In this document: one piece after another, positions 40,555-48,286 of the stretch
Layout of the letters: each line of letters opens with the position of its first letter
Position numbering within the stretch: position 1 is the stretch's first letter
Assembly (NCBI RefSeq): GCF_034424625.1
Contig: NZ_CP139976.1
Location: 2,790,001 to 2,854,000 of the forward strand
From: Janthinobacterium lividum
GTDB lineage: Bacteria; Pseudomonadota; Gammaproteobacteria; Burkholderiales; Burkholderiaceae_D
Length of the DNA: 64,000 nucleotides
Direction: 5' to 3'
Made by a program: the position numbers and the translations under genes
Notes under the pieces: generated by a model
The model's input: the letters and a program-made list of their open reading frames with translations, nothing else
Database searches by the model: none
Told to the model about the DNA's origin: nothing

Positions 40555-42638
40555 ATTTCCTGAACCGAGTGGTTGCTGAAATGCGCCGCCACAAGTTCGC
40601 CACGCCGCTGTTCCTGCTGGTGATCCTGGCAATGATCATCTTGCCGCTGCCGCCGGTGCTGCTCGATATCTTGTTCACTTTCAATATCGTGCTGGCACTG
40701 ATCGTCATCCTCGTCAGCGTGTCGGCCAAGCGGCCGCTCGATTTCTCCGTCTTCCCGACGGTGATCCTGGCGACCACCATGCTCAGGCTGACCTTGAATG
40801 TGGCGTCGACGCGCGTGGTGCTGCTGCACGGCCATACGGGCGCGGATGCGGCCGGTAAGGTGATCGAGGCATTTGGTAACGTCGTGATCGGCGGTAACTT
40901 CGTCGTCGGTATCGTGGTCTTCGTGATCTTGATGATCATCAACTTCGCCGTCGTCACCAAGGGCGCCGAGCGTATCTCCGAAGTGTCCGCGCGCTTTACC
41001 CTCGATGCCTTGCCCGGCAAGCAGATGGCCATCGACGCCGACCTGAACGCCGGCTTGATCAACCAGGAAAAAGCCCAGATCCGCCGCAAGGACGTGGCCG
41101 CCGAAGCGGATTTCTATGGCGCCATGGACGGCGCGTCGAAGTTCGTGCGCGGCGATGCCGTCGCCAGTATCCTGATCCTGATCATCAACATGGTGGGCGG
41201 CGTGGCCATCGGCTCGCTGATGCACGACCTGTCGTTTGGCGATGCCTTCCGTCAATACGCACTCTTGACCATCGGTGATGGCCTGGTGGCGCAGATTCCG
41301 GCGCTGCTGCTGTCGGCCGCGGCCGCCATCCTGGTGACCCGCATCAGTGATTCGGGCGACTTCGAACAGCAAGTGGCGGGCCAGGTGCTGACGTCGCCAA
41401 CGGTGATCTACAGCGCGGCCGGCATGATGGTGGCGCTGGCCCTGATTCCGGGCATGCCATGGTTCATGTTCATGACCTTTGCCGGCGTGCTGGCTTTTGT
41501 TGCCTGGCGCCTGACCAAGCGCGTGAAAGGACCCGACGCGGCCGGCATGGCCGCCATCGAGGCAGCCTTGCGCGACGAGCGTCCGGCCGAACTGGAGTGG
41601 CAGCAACTGCCTGCCGTGCAGCCCTTGATGGTGATGCTCGGCTACAAGCTGGTTGGCATGGTGGATAAAACGCAAGGCGAACCGCTGAACAAGCGCGTCA
41701 AGGGCGTGCGCCAGAGCCTGTCCGAGGCGATGGGCTTGCTGCTGCCGAATATCGGCGTGCGCGACGACCTGGCCCTGAAGCCGTCGCAATACGCCATCGT
41801 GCTGTCGGGCACCGTGGTGGCGCAGGCGGAAGTGCAGGCCGACCGCCTGATGGCGATCCCGTCGCCGAATGTGTATGGCCAACTGGACGGCATTCCCGGC
41901 ATCGAGCCGGCCTACGGCATGCCCGTCACGTGGATCGAACCGGGTGAGAAGGCGCATGCGCTGGGCCTCGGCTACCAGGTCATCGAGGCGCCCAGCGTGA
42001 TCGCCACGCACTTGTCGAAGATGGTGCGCGAATACCTGCCTGAACTGTTCCGCCACGAAGACGTCTCGAACATGATGGAGCGCCTGACGGCCCTGTCGCC
42101 GAAACTGGCTGGCGCGCTGGACAAGGCGCTGACGCACACGCAACTGCTGCGCGTGTTCCGCGTCTTGCTGGCGGAAAATGTATCGCTGAAAGATATCGTG
42201 CCCATCGCCACCACCTTGCTCGACAGCTCGGAAACGACCAAGGATCCGATCCTGCTGGCGGCCGAAGTGCGCTGCGCGCTGCGGCGCCAGATCGTCAGCG
42301 GGCTGTTTGGCCAGAAGATGGAAATGCAGGCGTTTAACCTGGGCGGCGAGCTGGAAAACATGCTGCTGGGCTCCCTGAACCAGGCGCGCCAGTCGGGCAA
42401 GGTGACCCTGGATAACTATCCGATCGACCCTCATCTGCTGTCGCAGCTGCAAGTGAACATGCCGGTGGCGCGCGAACAGATGAAGCAGCAGGCCACGCCG
42501 CCGCTGCTGTTGGTGCTGCCGCAGATCCGTCCGCTGCTGGCCCGCTATGCGCGCCTGTTCGCGCCTGGCCTGCATGTGCTGTCATACAACGAAATCCCGG
42601 AAAACCGCGAAGTGAGCATCATCGGCACGGTGGGATAG
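40551..42638 (+). CDS. flhA: Flagellar export protein FlhA
   Basis: The 695-residue protein has eight N-terminal membrane segments starting FATPLFLLVILAMIILPLPP, the FHIPEP-family motif ARFTLDALPGKQMAIDADLN with AGLINQEKAQIRRKDVAAEA, and a large cytoplasmic domain (IGVRDDLALKPSQYAIVLSG and onward). FlhA is the export-gate nonamer that docks chaperone-substrate complexes. It is the last gene of fliMNPQR-flhBA and ends ahead of a strong terminator. Confidence 0.96.
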   Translation: MNFLNRVVAEMRRHKFATPLFLLVILAMIILPLPPVLLDILFTFNIVLALIVILVSVSAKRPLDFSVFPTVILATTMLRLTLNVASTRVVLLHGHTGADAAGKVIEAFGNVVIGGNFVVGIVVFVILMIINFAVVTKGAERISEVSARFTLDALPGKQMAIDADLNAGLINQEKAQIRRKDVAAEADFYGAMDGASKFVRGDAVASILILIINMVGGVAIGSLMHDLSFGDAFRQYALLTIGDGLVAQIPALLLSAAAAILVTRISDSGDFEQQVAGQVLTSPTVIYSAAGMMVALALIPGMPWFMFMTFAGVLAFVAWRLTKRVKGPDAAGMAAIEAALRDERPAELEWQQLPAVQPLMVMLGYKLVGMVDKTQGEPLNKRVKGVRQSLSEAMGLLLPNIGVRDDLALKPSQYAIVLSGTVVAQAEVQADRLMAIPSPNVYGQLDGIPGIEPAYGMPVTWIEPGEKAHALGLGYQVIEAPSVIATHLSKMVREYLPELFRHEDVSNMMERLTALSPKLAGALDKALTHTQLLRVFRVLLAENVSLKDIVPIATTLLDSSETTKDPILLAAEVRCALRRQIVSGLFGQKMEMQAFNLGGELENMLLGSLNQARQSGKVTLDNYPIDPHLLSQLQVNMPVAREQMKQQATPPLLLVLPQIRPLLARYARLFAPGLHVLSYNEIPENREVSIIGTVG

Positions 42639-42653
42639 GACGGTGACATGAAA

Positions 42654-42686
42654 AGAAAAACGGCGCTTCGGGCGCCGTTTTTTTTG
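42654..42686. terminator. Bidirectional terminator after flhA
   Basis: The stem ACGGCGC-TTCG-GGCGCCGT is flanked by an A-rich run on the left and eight T on the right, between the convergent ends of flhA and the hypothetical gene on the minus strand. Confidence 0.85.
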
Positions 42687-42705
42687 CTGTATCAATTCTG
42701 TTGCG

Positions 42706-43812
42706 TCAATCCTGTTCGTCGATGGGCGGCAGCAGGTCGTGCTCCTGGCCGTCGGCCAGCAGCAGTACGGTGCCGCTTTGCGCCGTCTCTTCGTCGTCGC
42801 CATAGTCGTAACCGAGCGGCGCCGCCACTTCCTTCGAGACGGCGATGGTTTCCTCTTCGGCCGCCGCCGCGGCTTCGCTGGCAGCGGGCGCATCGGGATT
42901 GGCCGCCGCTTCCGCTTCCGGCTGCGTCAGCAGCAGCGCCACTTCGGCCATGGCGCGGAACAGTGCCAGCGACAGCGAGGCGGCGCCCGCCTGCATCGGG
43001 TAGTTGCCGTGCACGCGCTGGGCATGCAGTTGGCGGTTGAGGCGGCAGCGCACCACGCGCAGGCCCGCGCGCCGCACGGCGTCGGCGATCTCGGGCAGGG
43101 CCAGGCGCAAATGGCGCAATGCGGCTTCCTCGTCGGCGGCCAGTTCCAGCAGCACGCCGTCGCCGGCCGGCTCCATCTGGATCACGACCCGGCCGATGCC
43201 GATGATGATCAGTTCGACGCGCAGCGCCACCTTGCCGCGCCGCCTGGGCGTGGCATCTTCGTCTTCGTCGCTGGCCAGCACGCGCAGCAGCAGGCGCTGG
43301 CCGCCCCAGCCATATACGGCGAAGCGCCATGCTTCGCTGTCGACGCTCAAGGGCGGGCGGGCGCCTTCGCGCAGCAGGGCCGGTTGCTGCTCTGCCATGA
43401 ACAGGTTGCCCGGCACGTGCTGGCCGCGCGCCTGCTCCTGCAGGGCCGCATATTGCTCGCCATACGTCTTGACCATCACGCGCCACGAGGCGGCCAGCTG
43501 CGCCGCGTCGGGCGGTTGCCAGACCAGCTGGCGCGTGAAGAACAGTTGATTGACCTGCATGGCGCTGCTGTCGCGCGGCATGGCGCCGCCCGTGCCATCG
43601 GCATTCGGCTTGATGAGGGACGCCAGGCTGTCTTGCCCCTTCTGTTGCAGCTGGGCGGGCAGGGTGCCGGCGTCGGGCGCGGGCGCCATGTAGGGGCCGA
43701 TGGGCACCAGCGGCTGGACCACGCCCGGCACCATCGGCGTCGCGGGGCTGACGTCGAAGCGCTGGGTAATCAGGGGCACCGGGTTGCCCGATGAGATGCG
43801 GTCTATCGCCAT
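42706..43812 (-). CDS. Unknown flagellar-locus protein with FliK-like C-terminal pattern
   Basis: The 368-residue protein has no family I can name with certainty. The first 95 residues are Pro/Gln-rich, followed by QLFFTRQLVWQPPDAAQLAA and SWRVMVKTYGEQYAALQEQA. Residues about 195-270 (KVALRVELIIIGIGRVVIQM, LLELAADEEAALRHLRLALP, AVRRAGLRVVRCRLN) follow the FliK C-terminal pattern: a beta hairpin around an LGRV-type turn, a helix, then a short strand. The tail is acidic and Ala-rich. It lies between flhA and the flagellin genes, downstream of fliC3 by about 57 bases, so it is probably a flagellar accessory or a second hook-length-type protein. That role is inference. Confidence 0.6.
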   Translation of the reverse strand: MAIDRISSGNPVPLITQRFDVSPATPMVPGVVQPLVPIGPYMAPAPDAGTLPAQLQQKGQDSLASLIKPNADGTGGAMPRDSSAMQVNQLFFTRQLVWQPPDAAQLAASWRVMVKTYGEQYAALQEQARGQHVPGNLFMAEQQPALLREGARPPLSVDSEAWRFAVYGWGGQRLLLRVLASDEDEDATPRRRGKVALRVELIIIGIGRVVIQMEPAGDGVLLELAADEEAALRHLRLALPEIADAVRRAGLRVVRCRLNRQLHAQRVHGNYPMQAGAASLSLALFRAMAEVALLLTQPEAEAAANPDAPAASEAAAAAEEETIAVSKEVAAPLGYDYGDDEETAQSGTVLLLADGQEHDLLPPIDEQD

Positions 43813-43869
43813 ACCATTGCTTCCTGCTGATACATATTCATCCGATCCGCCATCGCGCCCTGCCAGTCA

Positions 43870-44745
43870 CTATTGTAGTAAAGAAAGAATCAACTTGCTC
43901 ATGCTCTGGCTTTGCTTGAGCATGGCCGTGCTCGCTTGCAGCAGCATTTGGGCCGAGGCCATGTTGGCGCTTTCGGCCGCGTAATCGACATCCATGATGC
44001 GGCCGATGGCGGCCCTGGTATTGGTGATCATGTTCGACAGGTTGTTGTAGACGTGTCCGAGCCGGTTCGCGGTGGCGCCCAGCGCCGAGCGCACGCTGCC
44101 GACCTTGTCGACGGCCGCCACCAGCATGTCGATCATGCCGTTGGCGCTGCTGTTGCTGGTAAATTCGCTGCCGGCTGTGGCGCCTGGCGCGAAATTGACG
44201 GAGATCGCCTGCAGGGCGGCATCCAGGCCGGCCATGTCGCCCGCCACGTTGAACTGCATGGTCTCGCTGCCGGTGGCGCCGATCTGGAATGTCATGGCTT
44301 GCGACAGGGTGCCCTTGCCGGCGCTGCCGTTGCCCAGCAATAAAGTGCCGCCGTAGCGGGTGTTTGTCATCACGTTGTACAGCTCGGCGCCCAGCGCATC
44401 GTATTCGCCCTGCATGGCCTCGCGGTCCTTCTGGTTCGACGAGGCGTCCGCCGCCTGGGTGGCCAGGTCCTTCATGCGCACCAGCATGCTGGTGACTTCG
44501 CCAAACGCGCCTTCGGCCGTCTGCAGCAGGGAAGTACTGTTTTGCGTGTTGCGCATGGCCACTGCCATGCCGCTGGTCTGGGCGCTCAGCCTGGTGGCGA
44601 TCTGCAAGCCTGCCGCATCGTCCATGGCCGAGTTGATGCGAAAACCGGTGGAGAGGCGCGTCATCGACGTCGACAGCATTTGCTGGGCCCAGCCCATGGC
44701 CCGCTGGGCTGACAGTGCGGCAGTATTGGTATGAATGCTCAGCAC
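43870..44745 (-). CDS. fliC: Flagellin, divergent paralogue (third copy)
   Basis: The 291-residue flagellin starts at a GTG (MLSIHTNTAALSAQRAMGWA) with GGAG seven bases upstream. The N-terminal D0/D1 (LSTGFRINSAMDDAAGLQIA) and C-terminal (ASAQMLLQASTAMLKQSQSM, SLLQ end) parts match the other two flagellins, but it differs throughout, for example QQMLSTSMTRLSTGF and a distinct central region. It is short, as for many lateral flagellins, and lacks large outer domains. It has its own sigma-28-like site. Confidence 0.92.
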   Translation of the reverse strand: MLSIHTNTAALSAQRAMGWAQQMLSTSMTRLSTGFRINSAMDDAAGLQIATRLSAQTSGMAVAMRNTQNSTSLLQTAEGAFGEVTSMLVRMKDLATQAADASSNQKDREAMQGEYDALGAELYNVMTNTRYGGTLLLGNGSAGKGTLSQAMTFQIGATGSETMQFNVAGDMAGLDAALQAISVNFAPGATAGSEFTSNSSANGMIDMLVAAVDKVGSVRSALGATANRLGHVYNNLSNMITNTRAAIGRIMDVDYAAESANMASAQMLLQASTAMLKQSQSMSKLILSLLQ

Positions 44746-44787
44746 GCGGCGGCTCCAGTAGGCGATTGTTCGGTGTTCTACCTTGTA

Positions 44788-44814
44788 TAGGCGACTATGC
44801 CGGCAACATCGTTA
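44788..44814 (-). promoter_or_regulatory. Sigma-28-like promoter candidate for the third flagellin gene
   Basis: On the minus strand TAAC (44814-44811) is followed after 15 bases by GTCGCCTA (44795-44788), the same arrangement as before flgK and the other flagellins. It lies about 43 bases upstream of the GTG start. Confidence 0.6.
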
Positions 44815-44865
44815 AACGTGATGGCAATTTAGTTCAATATGCGGGAAATGCCAGACACGGCAGGC

Positions 44866-44893
44866 GAAAAAAAAGCCAGACCGGAGTCTGGCT
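44866..44893 (-). terminator. Terminator after flagellin copy 2
   Basis: Stem AGCCAGAC-CGGA-GTCTGGCT followed on the minus strand by eight T. An almost identical terminator follows flagellin copy 1 (45982-46008). Confidence 0.88.
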
Positions 44894-44926
44894 TCGAGAG
44901 ACTGGCCGCGAGCGGCCAAGTCACTA

Positions 44927-45799
44927 TTATTGCAGCAGGGACATGACCATCGAGGACATGCTGTTGCTTTGTTTCAGCATCGCGGTGCCAGCTTGCAGCA
45001 GCATTTGCGACGACGTCATGTTCGAGCTTTCGGTAGCGAAGTCGGTGTCCATGATGCGGCCGGTAGCGGCTTTGGTGTTGGTGGCGATGTTCGACAAGTT
45101 GGTGTTGACGTGGTCCAGACGGTTGGCCGTCGCGCCCAGTGCCGAACGCACGGTGCTGACGCTGTCGATGGCGGTAGCCAGCAGGCCGATGGTGGCATTG
45201 GCGGAAGCGGTCAGTTCCGTGGAAGTCGTCGTGCCTGCCGACGAGAAGTTCGTGCTCAAGCCGCTCAGGGCGGTATTCAGCGCGCTCAGATTGGCGGAGA
45301 CGTCAAAGCTCATTTTTTCGGTCGAGCTGGCGCCGATCTGGAACGTCATCGAAGCCGACAGCGTGCCATTGCCGGCTGCGCCGTTGCCCAGCAGCTTGGT
45401 GCCGCCGAACGTGGTGTTGGTCATGACGTTGTACAGTTCCTGGCCCAATGCATTGTATTCAGCTTGCATGGCGGTCTTGTCGTTGGCGGTCGACGAGGCA
45501 TCGGCTGCCTGGGTTGCCAAGTCTTTCATGCGTACCAGCATGTTGGTCACTTCGGCGAACGCGCCTTCAGCCGTTTGCAGCAGCGAGGTGCTGTTTTGCG
45601 TGTTGTTCATTGCAACGGTCATGCCGCTGGTTTGTGCTTTCAGGCGGGTTGCGATCTGCAGGCCGGCAGCATCGTCCATTGCCGAGTTGATGCGGAAGCC
45701 GGTGCTCAGGCGCGTCATCGAAGTCGACAGTTTGGATTGGGTATTCGTGATCGAATTTTGTGCCGACAGGGAGGCAGCGTTGGTGTGAAGGCTCAGCAT
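44927..45799 (-). CDS. fliC: Flagellin, tandem copy 2
   Basis: The 290-residue flagellin begins MLSLHTNAASLSAQNSITNT with the D0/D1 sequence LSTSMTRLSTGFRINSAMDD, and ends SSQMLLQAGTAMLKQSNSMS then MVMSLLQ. It lacks the large D2/D3 outer domains of enteric flagellin. It is identical to copy 1 for roughly the first 137 and last 65 residues; residues about 137-225 differ (for example STNFSSAGTTTSTELTASAN here). It polymerises into the filament after FliS-assisted export. Ser/Thr-rich central residues are possible O-glycosylation sites for the neighbouring island. Confidence 0.95.
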   Translation of the reverse strand: MLSLHTNAASLSAQNSITNTQSKLSTSMTRLSTGFRINSAMDDAAGLQIATRLKAQTSGMTVAMNNTQNSTSLLQTAEGAFAEVTNMLVRMKDLATQAADASSTANDKTAMQAEYNALGQELYNVMTNTTFGGTKLLGNGAAGNGTLSASMTFQIGASSTEKMSFDVSANLSALNTALSGLSTNFSSAGTTTSTELTASANATIGLLATAIDSVSTVRSALGATANRLDHVNTNLSNIATNTKAATGRIMDTDFATESSNMTSSQMLLQAGTAMLKQSNSMSSMVMSLLQ

Positions 45800-45860
45800 G
45801 GTGTCATTCCTAATTGGGTGGTTGCGGTGAGGAGCGACTTTTAGCTGCTCCTATCAGTAC

Positions 45861-45887
45861 AAGACGACCGTGCCGCCACCTTAATTA
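45861..45887 (-). promoter_or_regulatory. Sigma-28-like promoter candidate for flagellin copy 2
   Basis: On the minus strand TAAT (45887-45884), 15 bases, then GTCGTCTT (45868-45861), followed by GTACTGATAGG. It lies about 62 bases upstream of the ATG and matches the copy 1 promoter. Confidence 0.65.
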
Positions 45888-45981
45888 AATGCTTTAAGGA
45901 AATTTTTTGAAATAAATGCCATTTCTTGCTCCGCCGGCCTGTTTGGCCCGTGTTGCGGCATGCTTGCGCCAGCTGCGCACG

Positions 45982-46008
45982 AAAAAAAAGCCAGACCGGA
46001 GTCTGGCT
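45982..46008 (-). terminator. Terminator after flagellin copy 1
   Basis: Stem AGCCAGAC-CGGA-GTCTGGCT with eight T following on the minus strand, a copy of the terminator at 44866-44893. Confidence 0.88.
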
Positions 46009-46041
46009 TCGAGAGACTGGCCGCCAGCGGCCAAGTCACTA

Positions 46042-46917
46042 TTATTGCAGCAGGGACATGACCATCGAGGACATGCTGTTGCTTTGTTTCAGCATCGCGG
46101 TGCCAGCTTGCAGCAGCATTTGCGACGACGTCATGTTCGAGCTTTCGGTAGCGAAGTCGGTGTCCATGATGCGGCCGGTAGCGGCTTTGGTGTTGGTGGC
46201 GATGTTCGACAAGTTGGTGTTGACGTGGTCCAGACGGTTAGCCGTCGCGCCCAGTGCCGAACGCACGGTGCTGACGCTGTCGATGGCGGCGGCCAGCTTG
46301 CCGATGGTGGCGTTGGCGGTGGCGGTCAGTTCCGTGGCGCCGGTCGATGCGGCAGCGGCGAAGTTGGTGCTCAGCCCCGTCAGAGCTGCGTTCAGCGAGG
46401 TCAGGTTGCCGGAAACGTCGAAGCTCATTTTTTCGGTCGAGCTGGCGCCGATCTGGAACGTCATCGATGCCGACAGCGTGCCAGCCGTAGCGGCCGAACC
46501 GTCGCCCAGCAGCTTGGTGCCGCCGAACGTGGTGTTGGTCATGACGTTGTACAGTTCCTGGCCCAATGCATTGTATTCAGCTTGCATGGCGGTCTTGTCG
46601 TTGGCGGTCGACGAGGCATCGGCTGCCTGGGTTGCCAAGTCTTTCATGCGTACCAGCATGTTGGTCACTTCGGCGAACGCGCCTTCAGCCGTTTGCAGCA
46701 GCGAGGTGCTGTTTTGCGTGTTGTTCATCGCAACGGTCATGCCGCTGGTTTGTGCTTTCAGGCGGGTTGCGATTTGCAGGCCGGCAGCATCGTCCATTGC
46801 CGAGTTGATGCGGAAGCCGGTGCTCAGGCGCGTCATCGAAGTCGACAGTTTGGATTGGGTATTCGTGATCGAATTTTGTGCCGACAGGGAGGCAGCGTTG
46901 GTGTGAAGGCTCAGCAT
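46042..46917 (-). CDS. fliC: Flagellin, tandem copy 1
   Basis: The 291-residue flagellin has the same ends as copy 2 (MLSLHTNAASLSAQNSITNT; AMLKQSNSMSSMVMSLLQ) but a different centre, for example LLGDGSAATAGTLSASMTFQ and STNFAAAASTGATELTATAN. It is one residue longer than copy 2. An AGGA Shine-Dalgarno sequence lies eight bases before the ATG. It is nearest to the glycosylation island and transcribed from its own promoter candidate. Confidence 0.95.
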   Translation of the reverse strand: MLSLHTNAASLSAQNSITNTQSKLSTSMTRLSTGFRINSAMDDAAGLQIATRLKAQTSGMTVAMNNTQNSTSLLQTAEGAFAEVTNMLVRMKDLATQAADASSTANDKTAMQAEYNALGQELYNVMTNTTFGGTKLLGDGSAATAGTLSASMTFQIGASSTEKMSFDVSGNLTSLNAALTGLSTNFAAAASTGATELTATANATIGKLAAAIDSVSTVRSALGATANRLDHVNTNLSNIATNTKAATGRIMDTDFATESSNMTSSQMLLQAGTAMLKQSNSMSSMVMSLLQ

Positions 46918-46978
46918 GGTGTCATTCCTAATTGGGTGGTTGCGGTGAGGAGCGACTTTTAGCTGCTCCTATCAGTAC

Positions 46979-47005
46979 AAGACGACCGGGCCGCGGAACT
47001 TATTA
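46979..47005 (-). promoter_or_regulatory. Sigma-28-like promoter candidate for flagellin copy 1
   Basis: On the minus strand TAAT (47005-47002), 15 bases, then GTCGTCTT (46986-46979). The spacer sequence differs from copy 2, whereas both boxes and the following GTACTGATAGGAGC are kept. Confidence 0.65.
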
Positions 47006-47055
47006 AATGCAATGAGGAAATATTTTTATTTTTTCCCCGCATATCGCCTGACTGC

Positions 47056-47820
47056 TCAAACCGCTGGTGCCGGTGCCGTGGGGCCGCGCGTGCAGAGCAG
47101 GAAAATACTCGAGCATAAATCCGGATATTGCTGGCCTAATTGATAACAGCCATCCAGGTAGGCGGGAGAAATGATGTCCGTCTGCAGCAAGCGATCCCAT
47201 TGGAAATTGGCCAGGGCCTTGAAGAAGATGCCGGAGCGGTGCACCACGTTCAGGCCGGCGGCGCGCGCATCGCGTTCCAGGGTATCGAGCGTGTAGGTGC
47301 AGCGGTGGCCATGTTCGGCCTCGGCCGGTGTGACGGCCGTATTGTGGCTGATCAAGCCCATTTTGACGGCGATCTGGCGCGACGGTGCGTTCGCGTTGGG
47401 GCAGACGAGGAAAAAACTGCCGCCGTCGGCCAGCCATTCGTCATTGATGCGCTTGAGCACCGCAACGGGATCATCGATATGTTCCAGCACGTGCGTGAGC
47501 ACGATATTGTCATATTTGCGCGGCAGGACGGCCTGTTCGAAGCGCGAGACGATGATCTGCGCCGCCGTGCCCAGTTTCGCGCGTGCCTCCGCGGCGGCCA
47601 CTTCGGACGCCTCGACGCAGGTGATGTCGTCGAAGTGGCTGGCCAGACGCCGCGTCAGGTCGCCTTTGAAGCTGCCCAGTTCGAGCAGGCTGCCAGGGCG
47701 GAAAAAAGGCTGGAACGACGTCAGCATATAGGGATGCATGACATCGAAATCGAAGCCGTAGGCATATTTCCTGGCCTGGCTGTCGATCATTTCTTGATTG
47801 TAATCACGTGTATTGGTCAT
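47056..47820 (-). CDS. Class I SAM-dependent methyltransferase
   Basis: The 254-residue protein has the Rossmann methyltransferase motifs: SLLELGSFKGDLTRRLASHF (motif I), an acidic end of strand 2 in DITCVEASEVAAAEARAKLG, and DNIVLTHVLEHIDDPVAVLK (motif III/post-III). This resembles Methyltransf_11/23 proteins in sugar and surface-glycan loci. It is the last gene of the island operon, 10 bases after the GNAT gene. Methylation of a glycan on flagellin is a reasonable guess from context only. Confidence 0.85.
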   Translation of the reverse strand: MTNTRDYNQEMIDSQARKYAYGFDFDVMHPYMLTSFQPFFRPGSLLELGSFKGDLTRRLASHFDDITCVEASEVAAAEARAKLGTAAQIIVSRFEQAVLPRKYDNIVLTHVLEHIDDPVAVLKRINDEWLADGGSFFLVCPNANAPSRQIAVKMGLISHNTAVTPAEAEHGHRCTYTLDTLERDARAAGLNVVHRSGIFFKALANFQWDRLLQTDIISPAYLDGCYQLGQQYPDLCSSIFLLCTRGPTAPAPAV

Positions 47821-47830
47821 GGCGGTCTCG

Positions 47831-48286
47831 CTATGGGTGAATTAGTTGTAGCTGCATGCGCAGCATCGTGCCTTCCGCCGGGCCGGCCGGCAGGAACCCC
47901 GCTGCGCCATACAGGGCAAGTGCGGCATGGTTGTCGCCGGCCACTTCCAGGGAGGCGTGCCGCATGCCATCGCGGCGCGCCTGTTCCAGGCACAGTTCCA
48001 GCAGGCGGCCCGCGATGCCCAGGCGCCAAAAGTCGCCGAGTACGCTGACATTGCTGATGTGGACGGTTGCCGACGCGTCGTGTTGGTAGGCAGCCAGCAA
48101 GCCCGCCAGGCGCGGACCCGACCACGCCTCGTAGCGCAGTGCCCGCGCATGCAGCTTGCTGACATAGGCGCCCAACTCCGTGCGCGCGCGCAAAGCGGCC
48201 AAAAAACCGGCATCGCAGGCCAGGAAGTGGGCCAGCAGCGCGTCTTCACCCGCTTGCCCGTGCCGGTAGTCGAGCACCGGCATCAT
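47831..48286 (-). CDS. GNAT family acetyltransferase of the glycosylation island
   Basis: From the ATG at 48286 the protein is 151 residues (MMPVLDYRHGQAGEDALLAH). GNAT motifs are TVHISNVSVLGDFWRLGIAG followed by RLLELCLEQARRDG and HAALALYGAAGFLPAG. The acetyl-CoA loop (WRLGIAG) is slightly unusual for the Q/RxxGxG/A pattern but keeps Gly and Ala. The start overlaps the preceding gene stop by four bases. It could N-acetylate the amino sugar made by the island aminotransferase; the substrate is inferred. Confidence 0.8.
   Translation of the reverse strand: MMPVLDYRHGQAGEDALLAHFLACDAGFLAALRARTELGAYVSKLHARALRYEAWSGPRLAGLLAAYQHDASATVHISNVSVLGDFWRLGIAGRLLELCLEQARRDGMRHASLEVAGDNHAALALYGAAGFLPAGPAEGTMLRMQLQLIHP

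Larger units (their letters stand above)
44865..46988. repeat. Tandem duplication of a 1.0-kb flagellin unit
   Basis: Two units, about 44865-45870 and 45980-46988, each contain terminator, flagellin gene, leader and promoter. They agree almost base for base in the terminator, the gene ends, and the 70-base leader with promoter -10 box; they differ mainly in the central third of the coding region and in the -35 surroundings. This indicates a recent tandem duplication or continuing gene conversion. Confidence 0.85.

Noticed and set aside
40527..42575. 682-codon minus-strand frame opposite flhA
   Set aside because: Antisense shadow with His/Gln/Arg-rich, motif-free translation.
44865..46988. 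Flagellin repeat as a possible invertible phase-variation switch
   Set aside because: The two units are in direct orientation, there are no inverted recombination sites, and no recombinase gene is nearby.
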